Source: Buxus sempervirens
Taxonomy: Eukaryota; Streptophyta; Magnoliopsida; Buxales; Buxaceae
Direction of reading: 5' to 3'
Assembly (NCBI GenBank): GCA_947561395.2
Contig: OX387184.1
Location: 32,912,766 to 32,976,765, forward strand
DNA: 64,000 bases
Shown: positions 44,937 to 55,570 of the stretch, one piece after another
Numbering within the stretch: the first letter of the stretch is position 1
How the letters are laid out: every line of letters begins with the position of its first letter
Made by a program: the position numbers and the translations under genes
Notes under the pieces: generated by a model
The model's input: the letters and a program-made list of their open reading frames with translations, nothing else
Told to the model about the DNA's origin: nothing
Database searches by the model: none

Positions 44937-46130
44937 CTATCCATTTCTTGTAGGATAAGTGCTCCTCAAGACAGAACTTTGTGGACTACGAATGGTCCTT
45001 CGTAGTTTGGCTTGAATTTTCCCTTTGTTGTCCTCTTGATGGGGAAAAATTCTCCTCAACACTAGATCTCCCACTTTGAAATGTCGTGGCTTTACTTTCT
45101 TGTTGTAGGCTCGCGCCACTCTCTGTTGATAGAGTTGGCCATGGCACAAAGCCTTGATCCTCTTTCATCCAATAGTTGTAACTGGTCAAATCTGGATTCC
45201 TCCCACTCGATATCACTGATCTCAGCTTCCTCTAGAATTCTGAGTGACGGAATCTGTACTTCCACGGGGAGGACTGCTTCCATTCCGTATACCAAGGAGA
45301 ACGGAGTTGCCCCGGTCGATGTTCTAATCGACGTCTGGTAGGCGTGCAGTGCATACGGCAGCTTCTCGTGCTAGTCTCTGTAGGTAACTACCATTTTCTC
45401 GAGTATCTTTTTTAGATTCTTGTTGGCAGCCTCCACTGCTCCATTCATTTTGGGTCGGTATGCCGTGGAGTTTAGATGTCTGATCTTCAGATCCTCACAC
45501 ATCCTTTCCATGTCCTTGTTGTTCAGATTCTTTGCATTGTCTGTGATGATCGCTTCTGGCACTCCGTAGCGACAGACTATATTGTTTCTGATAAACTTAA
45601 GCACATGAGATTTCTTCACATCTACGAAGGACATGGCTTCTACCCACTTGGTAAAGTAATCGATCGCCACTAAGATGAACCTGTGCCCATTTGAAGCTTT
45701 TGGATGAACCTGGCCTATCATGTCGATTCCCCAGATGGCAAATGGCCAAGGTGATGTCATGGAGTACAACATATTCGGCGGTGCATGGATGTTGTCGGCA
45801 TAAATCTGGCATAACTGGAATTTTCTGACATGAGCGTAGCAGTCCGCTTCCATGGTCATCCAGTAATAGCCCATCCTTAGAATCGTCCTTGCCAGCATAT
45901 GCCCATTCATGTGTGCGCTGCACAACCCTCCATGGACTTCCTCAATTAACTTCTGTGCCTCATCTTCTCTGACACATAGCAGTAGAGAGTCATTGTATGA
46001 CTTCTTGTACAACCTACCTCCACTGTAGAAGTATTGCCCCGCCAACCTCTGGATAGTTCGCTTCTCTGCAGCCGAGGCACCTTCTGGCAAAGTTCTGTCC
46101 TTATGTATCTCTCGATGTCTGCATACCAAG
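44937..46130 (-). pseudogene. int: Element D integrase relic
   Basis: N-terminal zinc-binding region (VHGGLCSAHMNGHMLARTIL, DCYAHVRKFQLCQIYAD), core with WGIDMIGQVHPKASNG (Asp), FILVAIDYFTKWVEAMSF, AIITDNAKNLN (Asp) and GAVEAANKNLKKILEKMV (Glu), then the C-terminal part with VYGMEAVLPVEVQIPSLRIL and PRHFKVGDLVLRRIFP. It parallels the integrase of A but is clearly diverged, so A and D are different families of one group. The copy is broken. Confidence 0.88.
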
Positions 46131-46226
46131 GCTCCTCTTCGGGTGTGCTTTTCTCGACACTGAAGCAGTAAACAGGGTAACGCCAAATTTCTATTTCCAG
46201 TGGTTGCACCCAAGTATCATCCGTGA

Positions 46227-46625
46227 TGGTGGCCATTGATGCCAGCGTAGCTAGTGTATCCGCAAATTGGTTCCCATCTCGTGGCATGTAGTCAAATGTT
46301 ATGCTTTCAAATTCCTCTTCTAATTCCTTGACCAGCTCTTGGTATGGCACTAACTTCACATCTCTAGTCCTCCAATCTCCCATCACTTGATAGACGATAA
46401 GACTTGAATCACCAAATACTTTTAGCTCTTGTATATGCATCTCGATTGCTGCTCGCAAGCCTAACACACATGCTTCATATTCGGCCATGTTGCTAATGCA
46501 ATCAAACAGGAGTTTCGCTGCTATCGGGTAATGAACACCACCGGGGGAGATCAGCACTGCTCCGATCGCCTTTCCATTTACATTGACTGCCCCGTCAAAG
46601 AACATTTGCCACTTAGTTTCCTCTG
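46227..46625 (-). pseudogene. aRNH: Element D archaeal-type RNase H relic
   Basis: KWQMFFDGAVNVNGKAIGAV (Asp), CISNMAEYEACVLGLRAAIE (Glu), LKVFGDSSLIVYQVMGDW (Asp) and NQFADTLATLASMATI (Asp): all four acidic positions are visible. It lies between the gypsy-type RNase H connection and integrase, as in A. Confidence 0.88.
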
Positions 46626-48072
46626 TGCCCTCCACGGATGCTTCACACATCACATCTTCATCGGGGAAGTGAGTCAGGAGCGGTTGGTAGTCCGGTAGGG
46701 GGTGCTCTGCCATGTGATCTGCTACAGCCTGCCCTTTTATCTCCTTTCTAGTTGTGTAGACAATGTCATACTCAGATAAAAGGACTTGCCACCTGGCAAC
46801 CCTACCAGTGGAGATCAGCTTTTCAAATATGTATTTCAATGGATCCAGATTGGAGATCAGTAAGACTGTGTGACTGAGCAAATAGTGTCAGAGCTTCTGA
46901 GCTACCCAGACCAGGGCGTAACACGTCTTTTTGAGCACTGTGTATCTGACTTCGATGTTGGTAAATTTCTTGCTCAGGTAATAGATTGCTTGTTCTTTCC
47001 GCCCTTTCTCATCGTGTTGTCCTAACACACATCCTGCAGCCGTCTCAAACACTGTCAGGTACATAATCAAGGGTCGTCCCGGGACTGGCGGGACCAACAT
47101 CGGTGGGCTCATCAAATAGGCTTTGATCTTTTTAAACGCTACTTGGCAATCTTCATTCCAGACCACAGGGTTATCCTTCCTTAGCAGCTTGAATATAGGC
47201 TCGCACACAGGAGTCATCTGCACGATGAATCGACTGATATACTGCAACCTGCCCAAGAACCCTCTTACTTCCTTTTTAGTCGATGGAGGAGGCATCTCCA
47301 GAATTGCCTTTGCTTTGACGGGGTCGACCTCAATGCCCCGTTTGCCCACTATGAATCCGAGCAACTTCCCTGAAGTAACTCCAAACACACACTTGTTTGG
47401 ATTGAGCCGGAGCTTGTGCTCTCTGAGCCTGTCAAACATCTTCCCAAGGTTCACCAAATGATCATCTTCTTCCTTAGACTTTGCTATCATGTCATCCACA
47501 AATACTTCCATTTCTTTGTGCATCATGTCGTGGAATATTGAGGTCATTGCACGCTGATACGTAGCACCCACATTTTTCAATCCGAACGGCATCACGCGGC
47601 AATAAGTGCCCCAGTGCGTGATAAAGGATGTTTTCTCCATATCCTCAGGTGCCATCCTTATCTGGTTATAACCAGAGAAGTCGTCCATGAAAGAGAACAT
47701 TGAATGCGTTGCTGTATTGTCCACCAGTACATCAATGTACGGCAATGGGAAGTCATCCTTCAGACTCGCTCTATTCAGATCTCTGTAGTCGACACACATC
47801 CTGACTTTCCCGTCTTTCTTGGGAACTGGCACAATGTTGGCTAACCACTCCGGATAGTGAGTTACTTGTAGGAATCTGGCATCCAACTGCTTGGTGACCT
47901 CTTCCTTGATCTTCAGGGCCCATTCTGGCTTCGTGTGCTTGAGCTTCTGTTTCACAGGTATGGCCTCAGACTTTTTTGGTAACTTATGCACAACCAAGTC
48001 CGTGTCTAACCCGGGCATATCCTCGTATGACCATACAAACACGTTAGAATAAGATTTAAGAAAATCAAACAT
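46626..48072 (-). pseudogene. pol: Element D reverse transcriptase and RNase H relic
   Basis: The frame from 48072 reads VFVWSYEDMPGLDTDLVVHK, WLANIVPVPKKDGKVRMCVD, FSFMDDFSGYNQIRMAPEDM, VMPFGLKNVGATYQRAMTSI and FVDDMIAKSKEEDDHLVNL with the catalytic Asp pair, then the thumb and the RNase H start (IMYLTVFETAAGCVLGQHDE, YYLSKKFTNIEVRY). It continues through ARWQVLLSEYDIVYTTRKEI to PLPDYQPLLTHF. One of the best-preserved coding blocks in the window. Confidence 0.9.
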
Positions 48073-49158
48073 CTATTTTCTCAATAACGGTGACAGCTTT
48101 TTACCAATTTGGAGGATCCTTGGTTGTGCTATTTCACCTATGTCAATTGGCTCTGTTTCCTCAATGTTGGCTTGGAGAGCCTTTTTGTGCCTTTCCAACG
48201 CAAGTTGGATTTCAAGCGGGGTCTTCCATGATTCATCGTCGTCCTCATGCTCGAAAGGCTCATAGGGGACGATGTTTGAATCTTCTTGCTGTGATGGGCG
48301 AGTGCCCCAATCTGACATGTCGAGTTCTTGCTCGTTTTCAGGATTGGATACTGGCTCATGCATTTCATTTATTATTGCCATCTAAACTGGCTTTTCAATT
48401 TCTTTTTGTCCTTTTTGTTCAATTATGGCAATCTTATTACCTATCCCGTGCCCCAGATCTTCCAGGTGTGCGTCGGGATTGACACTAAGATTGCGATGCT
48501 CAAGTTGCTTATTCTTGCTATTTTCATTTTCAAACAGATGCAAGTAGTAGGAAGCATTCAGATATTCATTAAAAATTTCAGCAGTAGCTACAAAAGAAAT
48601 TTCAGAGGTGACCGAAACCCCTTTTAGGATAGTAGCTTTGTTGATGGCAAAAGGTGTGGCGCTCCAGTTCTTGAGCGGTGCCCCGTCTTCCTTGTTGATA
48701 GTGGCCGCCTCCTGTTCTCCAGCTAGCACCATGTTGGTGCTCTCGTCAGAAGAGATGTAGATAGGATCATGTGCTGCGCCTCCTACCGGCTTGTTCTGGC
48801 TTCTCTTTGATCTGGGGCCAGACTCTGACGATACCCTTACCCATGATCCACTAAGGGGGATTGCCATCGATATCTCGTCCTCAGGTGGCGCGTATGCAAT
48901 GGTGACTCCGTTGGCCGGGTCAACTCTGGGTGGTGCAAACATTATGGGTATTCCAGTTGGTATCCCAGGCACCGTAGAAGAGTAAGCTGGTGGTGCCCAT
49001 TTGCCATAAGCTGCATGGTACACCTCTTCGGGCACTGGCCCTAGGACCTGAGGCATGCTGCGGAACATCCGGTTCAGACCATCACGAGTCCCTGGGTGCT
49101 GGATATAGGGAGGTGGAGGAGGTGACCTGGGCCTGCGGGTTGGCGCTCCTGAGCTGTC
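48073..49158 (-). pseudogene. Element D linker between G-patch and RT
   Basis: Low-complexity, acidic and proline-rich sequence: ALERHKKALQANIEETEPID (near 48200-48140) matches A's linker just before its RT; VTIAYAPPEDEISMAIPL and MPQVLGPVPEEVYHAAYGKW are further upstream. No enzyme domain is seen. In Ogre elements this stretch between protease and RT is reported to hold an intron. Confidence 0.65.
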
Positions 49159-49800
49159 TCACCCTTCCATCATGCAGACATACATGATTGGACCTTCTTC
49201 TTTGGATTCCTCAATGGGAGCAGGTGGTGGCACTTCCATCACAATTGCAGAGTTGACCGGGATCCCATCAGGGATGAACTGTTCATCTGGTGGGGCGAAG
49301 GCCATGGTGACTTCGTCAACCGAGTCCAAGGCGACCAGTGCTGGCAGGCCATCTGGCAACCGCTCAAGAGCCAATGGGTCTACTTCTACTGCATCTCCAA
49401 TCATTTCCATAGATGGTGGCTCTTCCCAGAGCATCTGAGCTAGTCCTTGCAGGTAGTCCTCTTCCATGGCCGTGGTGTCCAGAAACTCATCTCCCCATCC
49501 TTGGGGAACTATGTTCTCGATGGCTTGGGCCGCTTCACACTCTATGTTAGTGAAGTGGTGGTACAAGTTCTCGTGCACGCATATGGGCCAGTGGGGGTCT
49601 CTTCCTTCAGTTCTGGCTCTTTTCCTTTCAGCACGGTTCCCAAGGAGTCGGGAGTAGTCTTTTGGCTGCAGCTTGAATCCTAGTCCAAACCCAGTAGTCT
49701 GGTCGTAAGGTTGGATGGCTACCCTGATGCCTTGCTTGTACTTGCCCAGTCCTTCACCTGCTTTGAGACCCCAGTCTACGCAGTCAACAGCGCTAAACAT
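49159..49800 (-). pseudogene. Element D G-patch and acidic segment after the protease
   Basis: The G-patch reads VDWGLKAGEGLGKYKQGIRV then AIQPYDQTTGFGLGF (about 49780-49678): the W-x2-GEGLGK-x2-QGI...GLGF pattern is complete. An Arg-rich segment follows, then an acidic Pro/Ala/Val-rich region with MVTMAFAPPDE-like repeats. A has a weaker G-patch in the same place. Confidence 0.75.
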
Positions 49801-50535
49801 GCTCTTTCTTTTCCTCTTCGAGAGTCATTGCCCCCTTTCAGATTCGGGGATATGATTCACTTGCACCATCTCCACAACTTGGAAATTGAGTGTGGTGGGC
49901 AACTCATAATCTACATAGGGTACTCCGACCCTTTCAAACTCTCAGTGATCCTCCGCATGTACCATGATCAACTCATTACCCGATACGAATCAGACCATCC
50001 TGTGCAGTGTGGAAGATACTGTTCCTGCATGATGCAGCCACGACCTTCCAATCAGTAAGTTAAATGAGGTGTTGATATCCATGAGTTCGAACTCTATGGT
50101 AAAGGGCCTATCTGCAATTATGATCACCAAAGTGACCTCTCCCAGTGAGTCTCTTCTGGCGTTGTCGAAGCCTCTGATATTATGAGTGCTTGGCTTGATC
50201 ATTGAAGGATCCAATTGTAAACTGTGAAATGTCCTCATCGGGCATATGTTCAAAGCCGACCCATTGTCAATCATGGCACGTTTTACGATAAGATCTGCAC
50301 ACTTCACGGTTATATAGAGCGGCTCGATGTGATTGCACCCTTCAGATGGCAGGTCTGCTGCTGAAAAGGAGATAGCCTGTGGTGCCATGATTACTGACAC
50401 CACTGCTCCTAATTGCTCAGGGTCAATATCCGCTGGTACGTGTGCGTCACCCAGGACCTTCATCAGCACTGCCTGGTGCTTCTCTGAGTCAATTAGAAGC
50501 CGCATTATGGAGATTTGGGCGGGCACTTTGTTCAA
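49801..50535 (-). pseudogene. pro: Element D aspartic protease relic
   Basis: LNKVPAQISIMRLLIDSEKH, then IVKRAMIDNGSALNICPMRT with the catalytic Asp, RGFDNARRDSLGEVTLVI, and FNLLIGRSWLHHAGTVSSTL. This is the same DNGS-type retropepsin as in A, one of the diagnostic parts of the group. Confidence 0.88.
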
Positions 50536-51770
50536 TTACTGTAGGAGGTTGTATTCGAGAGTGTAGATGCTGTGATGCAGATCCGTGATCTCCTCTTCTG
50601 TGGCCCTTCCCTTTCTCTTGAGGGTCAGTGGCAATTCTATAGCCACTTCCTTCCCTTTTTCTTTCCTTTTTGCTTCTGCTTCTACTCCCTCCTCTGGTGC
50701 GGGTGGGGGGTCGGTGTTTATGTATCGACCGGATCGGGTGATCCGATCGATTTCTAGTTCAGTGGTGGTGGTGGTGGTGGTGGTGGTGGCTTGATGGTAG
50801 AAAGATTGGGTGGGGTAAGGTGGGGGTACCGTATTGTACGAGGGTGGTTCTAGGTTGAGTTGTGAGAGGTTGAAGGTGGGGTGGTTCAAATGAAAGGGAG
50901 AAGGGGTCTTGTGGAGGCGAGTCCATGATGTCATGGATGTTGAGGGTGGAGGGGTTGCTGAGAGGGGTGGAGTAGAAAAACTCTTGGTCTGTGGGTGGGT
51001 GGAAATGCACCAGAAGGAGATCAGTAGGGAAGTCATCGCCGCCTTCTTCAATGACGTTTATTGTCTTATTTTCCTCTCGGGAGTTTACTGCTGATTCGTC
51101 TTCCGAGTCTACACTTGCGGATTCATCTAAGCTTTCATAAGGATCAGGTGGGCTTGCAAGTTCAGGAGTGGATGATGGCTCCCCTTTTCCTATGACATGG
51201 GGGAGGCCAGGCCACCCGGAGGTGCCGTGGGGGAGGCCTGAACTCGGTTCAGCTGATAGGGGATCGGTGAGGGACTGCAGGTCCGGCTCTGATGTTGCAG
51301 ACATATACTTAGGTGGCCATCCAGTAGACATCTGCGGAGGTACCCTTGAACTGCCCACTGATGCGTCTGTGTCCTGTGGCCCATCTCGGAACCAAGGTCC
51401 TTCGGAACTGCCCACTCCTTCTCTGCGTGGAGGGGACGGGAGTCACTGATCCATCCACATTGCACGGGGTTCCATGGCCCCGTGACTTCCTCACTGCTCT
51501 AAGGTTCATCCTCGATCGCACAAATGTAGACATCTGTATCCTCCTTAACCTCGAGTTCTTCTAGCAGAGTGTCCTCTTCAATCTCTCCGACAACTGTGAT
51601 TGTTGTCGATTGGATTCTTGTTTGAAGCTGCACCTTCACCGTCTGCCCTGGTTGGCCAATCAGTACAGACGGGTCAAACTGCCCAGTGCCCCGGTCACAG
51701 CTTGCCTGATTAGCTGACTTGCTGGTCGAGGCCTTAGAATGGTCGGGAAGAGGGTTTGTGGTGACATCAG
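50536..51770 (-). pseudogene. Element D gag-protease linker, low complexity
   Basis: Ser/Thr/Pro-rich sequence with ELEIDRITRSGRYINTDPPP and a Lys/Glu segment leading to the protease, like A's linker at 5786-5930. A GGT microsatellite (50762-50789) gives a Thr or His run depending on frame. The 51050-51770 part is acidic and shows no known domain. Confidence 0.65.
50762..50789. repeat. (GGT)n microsatellite in element D
   Basis: Nine consecutive GTG/GGT triplets, within the gag-protease linker. Confidence 0.9.
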
Positions 51771-53257
51771 CTACTGGGGTCTGAGCCTGTGGTGCTGGGG
51801 GTCGACCGTGATGCGTCTGCTATCAATTAGGTCTTGGATGTCGTGCCTTAGATCCCAGCACCGATTAGTGTGATGCCCCGGAGCACCAGAGTGGTATTCA
51901 CACCGTTCTGCCGCATTGTAGCTTCTGGCATTGACCAGTCTGGGATTCAGGGGTTTGATTTGCAAGTACCCTTTCTTCAGCAAAGTAGGTAGCAACTCTG
52001 CTGGCGCATACGGTAGTGGCGTGAAAACCTGCTTCATCCTAGCCTCTATTTCTTCTCTCGTCTTTCTTACCCCTTGGTAAGCTGTCTGCTCGGTCCCTTG
52101 GGGTGCCACTGCTTCTGGTCCTTGGGAGAAGTGGTGGGGTTGTGCAGGGTACACATAGTTGATGGCCTATTGCTCTTGCCTCTTGGGCTCTTGCCCCTGG
52201 TTTATACTAGCTTGCCCTGACACTGGCCTCCTTGGTGCGGCACTTTGCCCACTGCCATCTATTTTCCTAGCTCTTACTGCATCCTCAATCCGATCTACAG
52301 TCAAAATTAGGTTGTTGAAGTTCAATGTACTTTGCCCCAGCAACAAAGTGAAGAACGGCTATCCCAATGACGCGATAAACAGAGATGTCATCTCCTGTTC
52401 TAATAGTGGTGGCTGTACTAGTGTTGCCAACTCCTTCCAGCGTTTGGCATATTCTCTCACTAACTCTTGGCTCTTCTTAGTCAACCTCTGTAGTTCTGCC
52501 CTAGTCTGTACAATCTGACTATTTAGGCGGTATTGCTGGATGAAGACTGCTTCCAGGTCATTCCATGTATTTATCTTAGCCTTGTCCAGACTCAAGAACC
52601 AAGAGTAAGCGGCCCCAGTTAATAACTTCTGGAAGAACTGCACCATGATTCGCTCTTCCTTGGCGCACTGGCACATGTCGCCTGATTACAACCTCAAATG
52701 GTTCAGTGGGCACCCAGTGCCATCAAATTGGTGCAGCTTAGGGCATTTGAACTTAGCCGGGAGTTGGATGTCCGAAACGAAATAGAGGCTTTCCGGGTAG
52801 CCTCACTTTGCACTGTGCTAGGTTGGAGCTGTTTGAGCGCTCCTTCAGGGTAGCCATTTCTGTTCTGTTCTCCTCCCTTACTGCTGTCAGTTTCTCCTCA
52901 AACTGCACCTCCTGCGTTCTGTACCAGTCCTCATCGCCCTGCCCCAAATGGATAGGTAGAAACTGATCTTGTTGGGCAACGTGAAATGGTGCTGCCGGTG
53001 GTGGTGGTGCTAAGGGAGGGGGATTTATCGGACGCGGTGGTGGCGCTGCCTCCGCTTGTGGCGGGAACTGTGGCTGTGGCTGCTGGGCGACTGGTACCAT
53101 TGGCAGGACCTGCCTTAACTCTCTCAGCTCTATCATCAGTTCCCCGGATGATGGAACTCATGCTATCCATTTTCTGCTGCATCTCGTTGACTACTTGTGC
53201 ATGACTGGACTCTGCAGGATGATGCCTTGGCGGCGTCTGTTCTCCTTGCTGGTCCAT
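51771..53257 (-). pseudogene. gag: Element D gag relic
   Basis: The likely start is MDQQGEQTPPRHHPAESSHA at 53257, followed by a coiled coil, a Pro/Ala-rich stretch, the gag core (LTGAAYSWFLSLDKAKINTW, FIQQYRLNSQIV, QELVREYAKRWKELATLVQP) and the C-terminal zinc-binding-like CEYHSGAPGHHTNRC (C-x2-H-x5-H-x4-C) with WDLRHDIQDLIDSRRI. It is equivalent to A's and B's gag but diverged. The copy is broken. Confidence 0.83.
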
Positions 53258-53307
53258 ATTGAAACTTCTCCTCGATCTTAATAGGTACGGACTTCTGAAA
53301 GCAATTT

Positions 53308-53325
53308 TTGGTACCTGGTGGAACA
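53308..53325 (-). promoter_or_regulatory. Splice-acceptor-like site before gag of D
   Basis: The - strand reads ATTGTTCCACCAG|GTACCAAA, about 55 bp upstream of the gag ATG. If used with the LTR donor (41536 in the 3' copy), it would remove the whole of ORF1 and the repeat-rich leader from a gag-pol RNA. Confidence 0.45.
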
Positions 53326-53424
53326 ATTAGCAGGCATTAGTGCAATTTTACACAAATTGGTTATATAACTTATTTGATAGAATTTGTCCCTTCGATTTAT
53401 GCAGATTTTTTTGATTGGATTTGG

Positions 53425-53955
53425 ACTAACTGATCTATTTTAGCTACCCTAAGGCAACAAGGGAAGAGAACCTGATTTTGAGTCAATTGATCTATTTTAG
53501 ATACCCGTAGGTAACAAGGGAGGAGAACCTGATTTTGAATCAACTGAACTATTTTGGTTGTCCTAAGACGACCGGGGAAGAGAACCCTATAGAATTTGGA
53601 AGACTGATCTATTTGGGCCGTCCTAAGATGACTGGGGAAGAGAACCCTATTGAATTTGGAAGATTGATCTATATATATATATTATTTGGACTAACTGATC
53701 TATTTTAACTGCCCTAAGGCAACAAGGGAAGAGAACCTGATTTTGAATGAACTGATCTATTTTGGCTACCCGCAGGTAACCGGGGAAGAGAACCCTATTG
53801 ATCGAATCTATTTTAGCCACCTGCAGGTAACTGGGAGAGAGAACCCTATTTCACTGATCTATTTTAGCTACTTGGCCAAGGAAGAGAACCTGGGGTCAAG
53901 CTGATCTATTTTAGCTATTTAGACAAGAAAAGAGAACCTTCAATTTAAGGGGTTT
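53425..53955 (-). repeat. ~60-bp tandem repeats in D's leader
   Basis: About nine degenerate units on the + strand of the form CTGATCTATTTTAGCTACCC + (CGCAGGTAAC) + GGGGAAGAGAACCC(T). They lie between ORF1 and gag. Spacing runs 40-65 bp. Confidence 0.88.
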
Positions 53956-54029
53956 TGTTTGAGCTCAGAATCACAGGGTTGGACCAATCAGGGTCTCCGC
54001 AGGGGGTGAGCTGAAAAGCAGCACCCAGG

Positions 54030-54370
54030 CGTACTTCAGCCAATCTCCAGTTTATTCACTGGCGGCGTCGGTGCCTAATTTCGGCTAGTAGTTCCCGGGC
54101 GTGCCTTAGCTAGTCGTTGGTTTAATCACCATTGACTTTGGCACCTCAACTTGGGGTATGCTATGCCAGGACGTTCCTCCACCAATCTCCGGTTTAATCA
54201 TCGACGGCTTCAGTACCCCAAAACTTCAGCTAGTGATACCCGGGCATGCCTTAGCTAGTCGTTGGTTTAATCACCATTGACTTCGGCGCCTCAACTTGGG
54301 GTATGCTATGCCAAGACGTTCCTCCACCAATCTCTGGCTCATCCGTTGGTGGTTTCAGTGCCCTACAAGC
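54030..54370 (-). repeat. ~144-bp tandem repeat in D's leader
   Basis: CCAATCTCC.GTTTA recurs at about 54040, 54183 and 54328, and GCCTTAGCTAGTCGTTGGTT with TCACCATTGACTT.GGC at 54107 and 54250: roughly 2.4 units of 144 bp. No coding is seen. Confidence 0.85.
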
Positions 54371-54690
54371 TTGACCGAATGATCTTGGAAAGATACAGAC
54401 GGATGTGATCTAAGCTCAAAGTCTTGGGTGTTTTAAACACTTGCTGGGTTTCGCGATCTCAATGAGAGAGATGTAATCAAAGGGAATTAGGCGGTCGCAG
54501 CGATCCAGAGTATTGCAATTAATGAAGAAAGGTGGTCTGTCGGAGACCGAGTTGCCCTATTGGAGGGAATTAATTCTTTTATTTCAAGTTCTTGTTTTGT
54601 TAAGTCTTAACAACATAGCAGAGTGAAAATAAATTCATGCTTTTAAAAAAAGGGCCGCCGTGGCACACAATACATCATCATGCTTATCAA
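54371..54690 (-). other. Spacer between ORF1 and leader repeats of D
   Basis: No repeat or coding motif recognised. Confidence 0.5.
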
Positions 54691-55052
54691 AATACAATAA
54701 AGCCAAAGTCTAGCTAGGTTGGTCATCATCATAGTGGGAGGACACGTCTTGCCTCCTCAAGGCTCGCAGAAGCTTGTTCCGCAGACGTCAGTCCTCCTCA
54801 GCGCGCATGCGCACTAATTCCATTTCATGTTGCAAGGCCGTATTGGCCTGCTACTCTCTCGTTCCGAATCCACATAACCTGAATGGATACAGGAGTGGGT
54901 CTCCAGCAGTTCGGCCACCCTGTCCCTATAGGTGTTAGGGGCGGAACTGGAACGTCGCTTGAAGCGACAGGCTGAAGAGGTGGGGGGCCGCTGTGGCCGA
55001 ACTCCCGAGCGATCCACTGCTCGTAGTCTTGAAAATGGGATTTGATGAAGAC
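54691..55052 (-). pseudogene. Element D ORF1, C-terminal part (DUF7745-like)
   Basis: On the - strand FQDYEQWIAREFGHSGPPPL corresponds to FHVKDYHFWIKEQVQSHGPV in the antisense gene of A (18240 region). A proline-rich tail and a Glu/Arg-rich helix follow. This is the part left of E2; the rest is at 63419-64000. It is broken. Confidence 0.6.
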
Positions 55053-55284
55053 TGATAAGTCATGAAAATACCACATTATAGCACATTAATTTCATGACTT
55101 ATCTAGTTTTATTTCATATTTAATTCCCAATTTTACTTAGAAATTGTCAAAGTCTTTCATCTTTACAATTTATTTTCATTGTCTAAATTTTGCCTAATTT
55201 GTTGATGTAGAGATACTCTTGGTGATTATAGAAGTCACGGTTCAAACGGCGTAAAAATCGGAGTCAAATTGTAGAAGATATGAC

Positions 55285-55570
55285 CAACGTTCGCTGACCG
55301 TTCGCTTGTCGTTCGAACGTTGGTGATCTACAGAGAAACCCGAGAGCAGCGTGAGCTGACCGTTCGCTTGTTGTTCGAACGTTGGTGATCTACAGAGAAA
55401 CCCGAGAGCAACGTGAGCTGAACGTTCGATTGTCGTTTGAACGTTGGTGAAAAATAGAGAAGTTATGAGCAGCGTTCGCTGACCGTTCGATGAATGTTCG
55501 AACAAGAGAAGAGGAAACAACTTTTTGACTTGAACATTCGACCCGCGTTCGATGAACGTTCGAACGATCA
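55285..55570. repeat. CGTTCGAACG-rich tandem repeat in E2
   Basis: Same array as in E1 (36625-36910), with about three ~63-bp units. Confidence 0.85.

Noticed and set aside
50759-51415. Frame ending in a long His run, as a metal-binding protein
   Set aside because: The run is a (GGT)n microsatellite read in one frame; the neighbouring frame fits the gag-protease linker of D.
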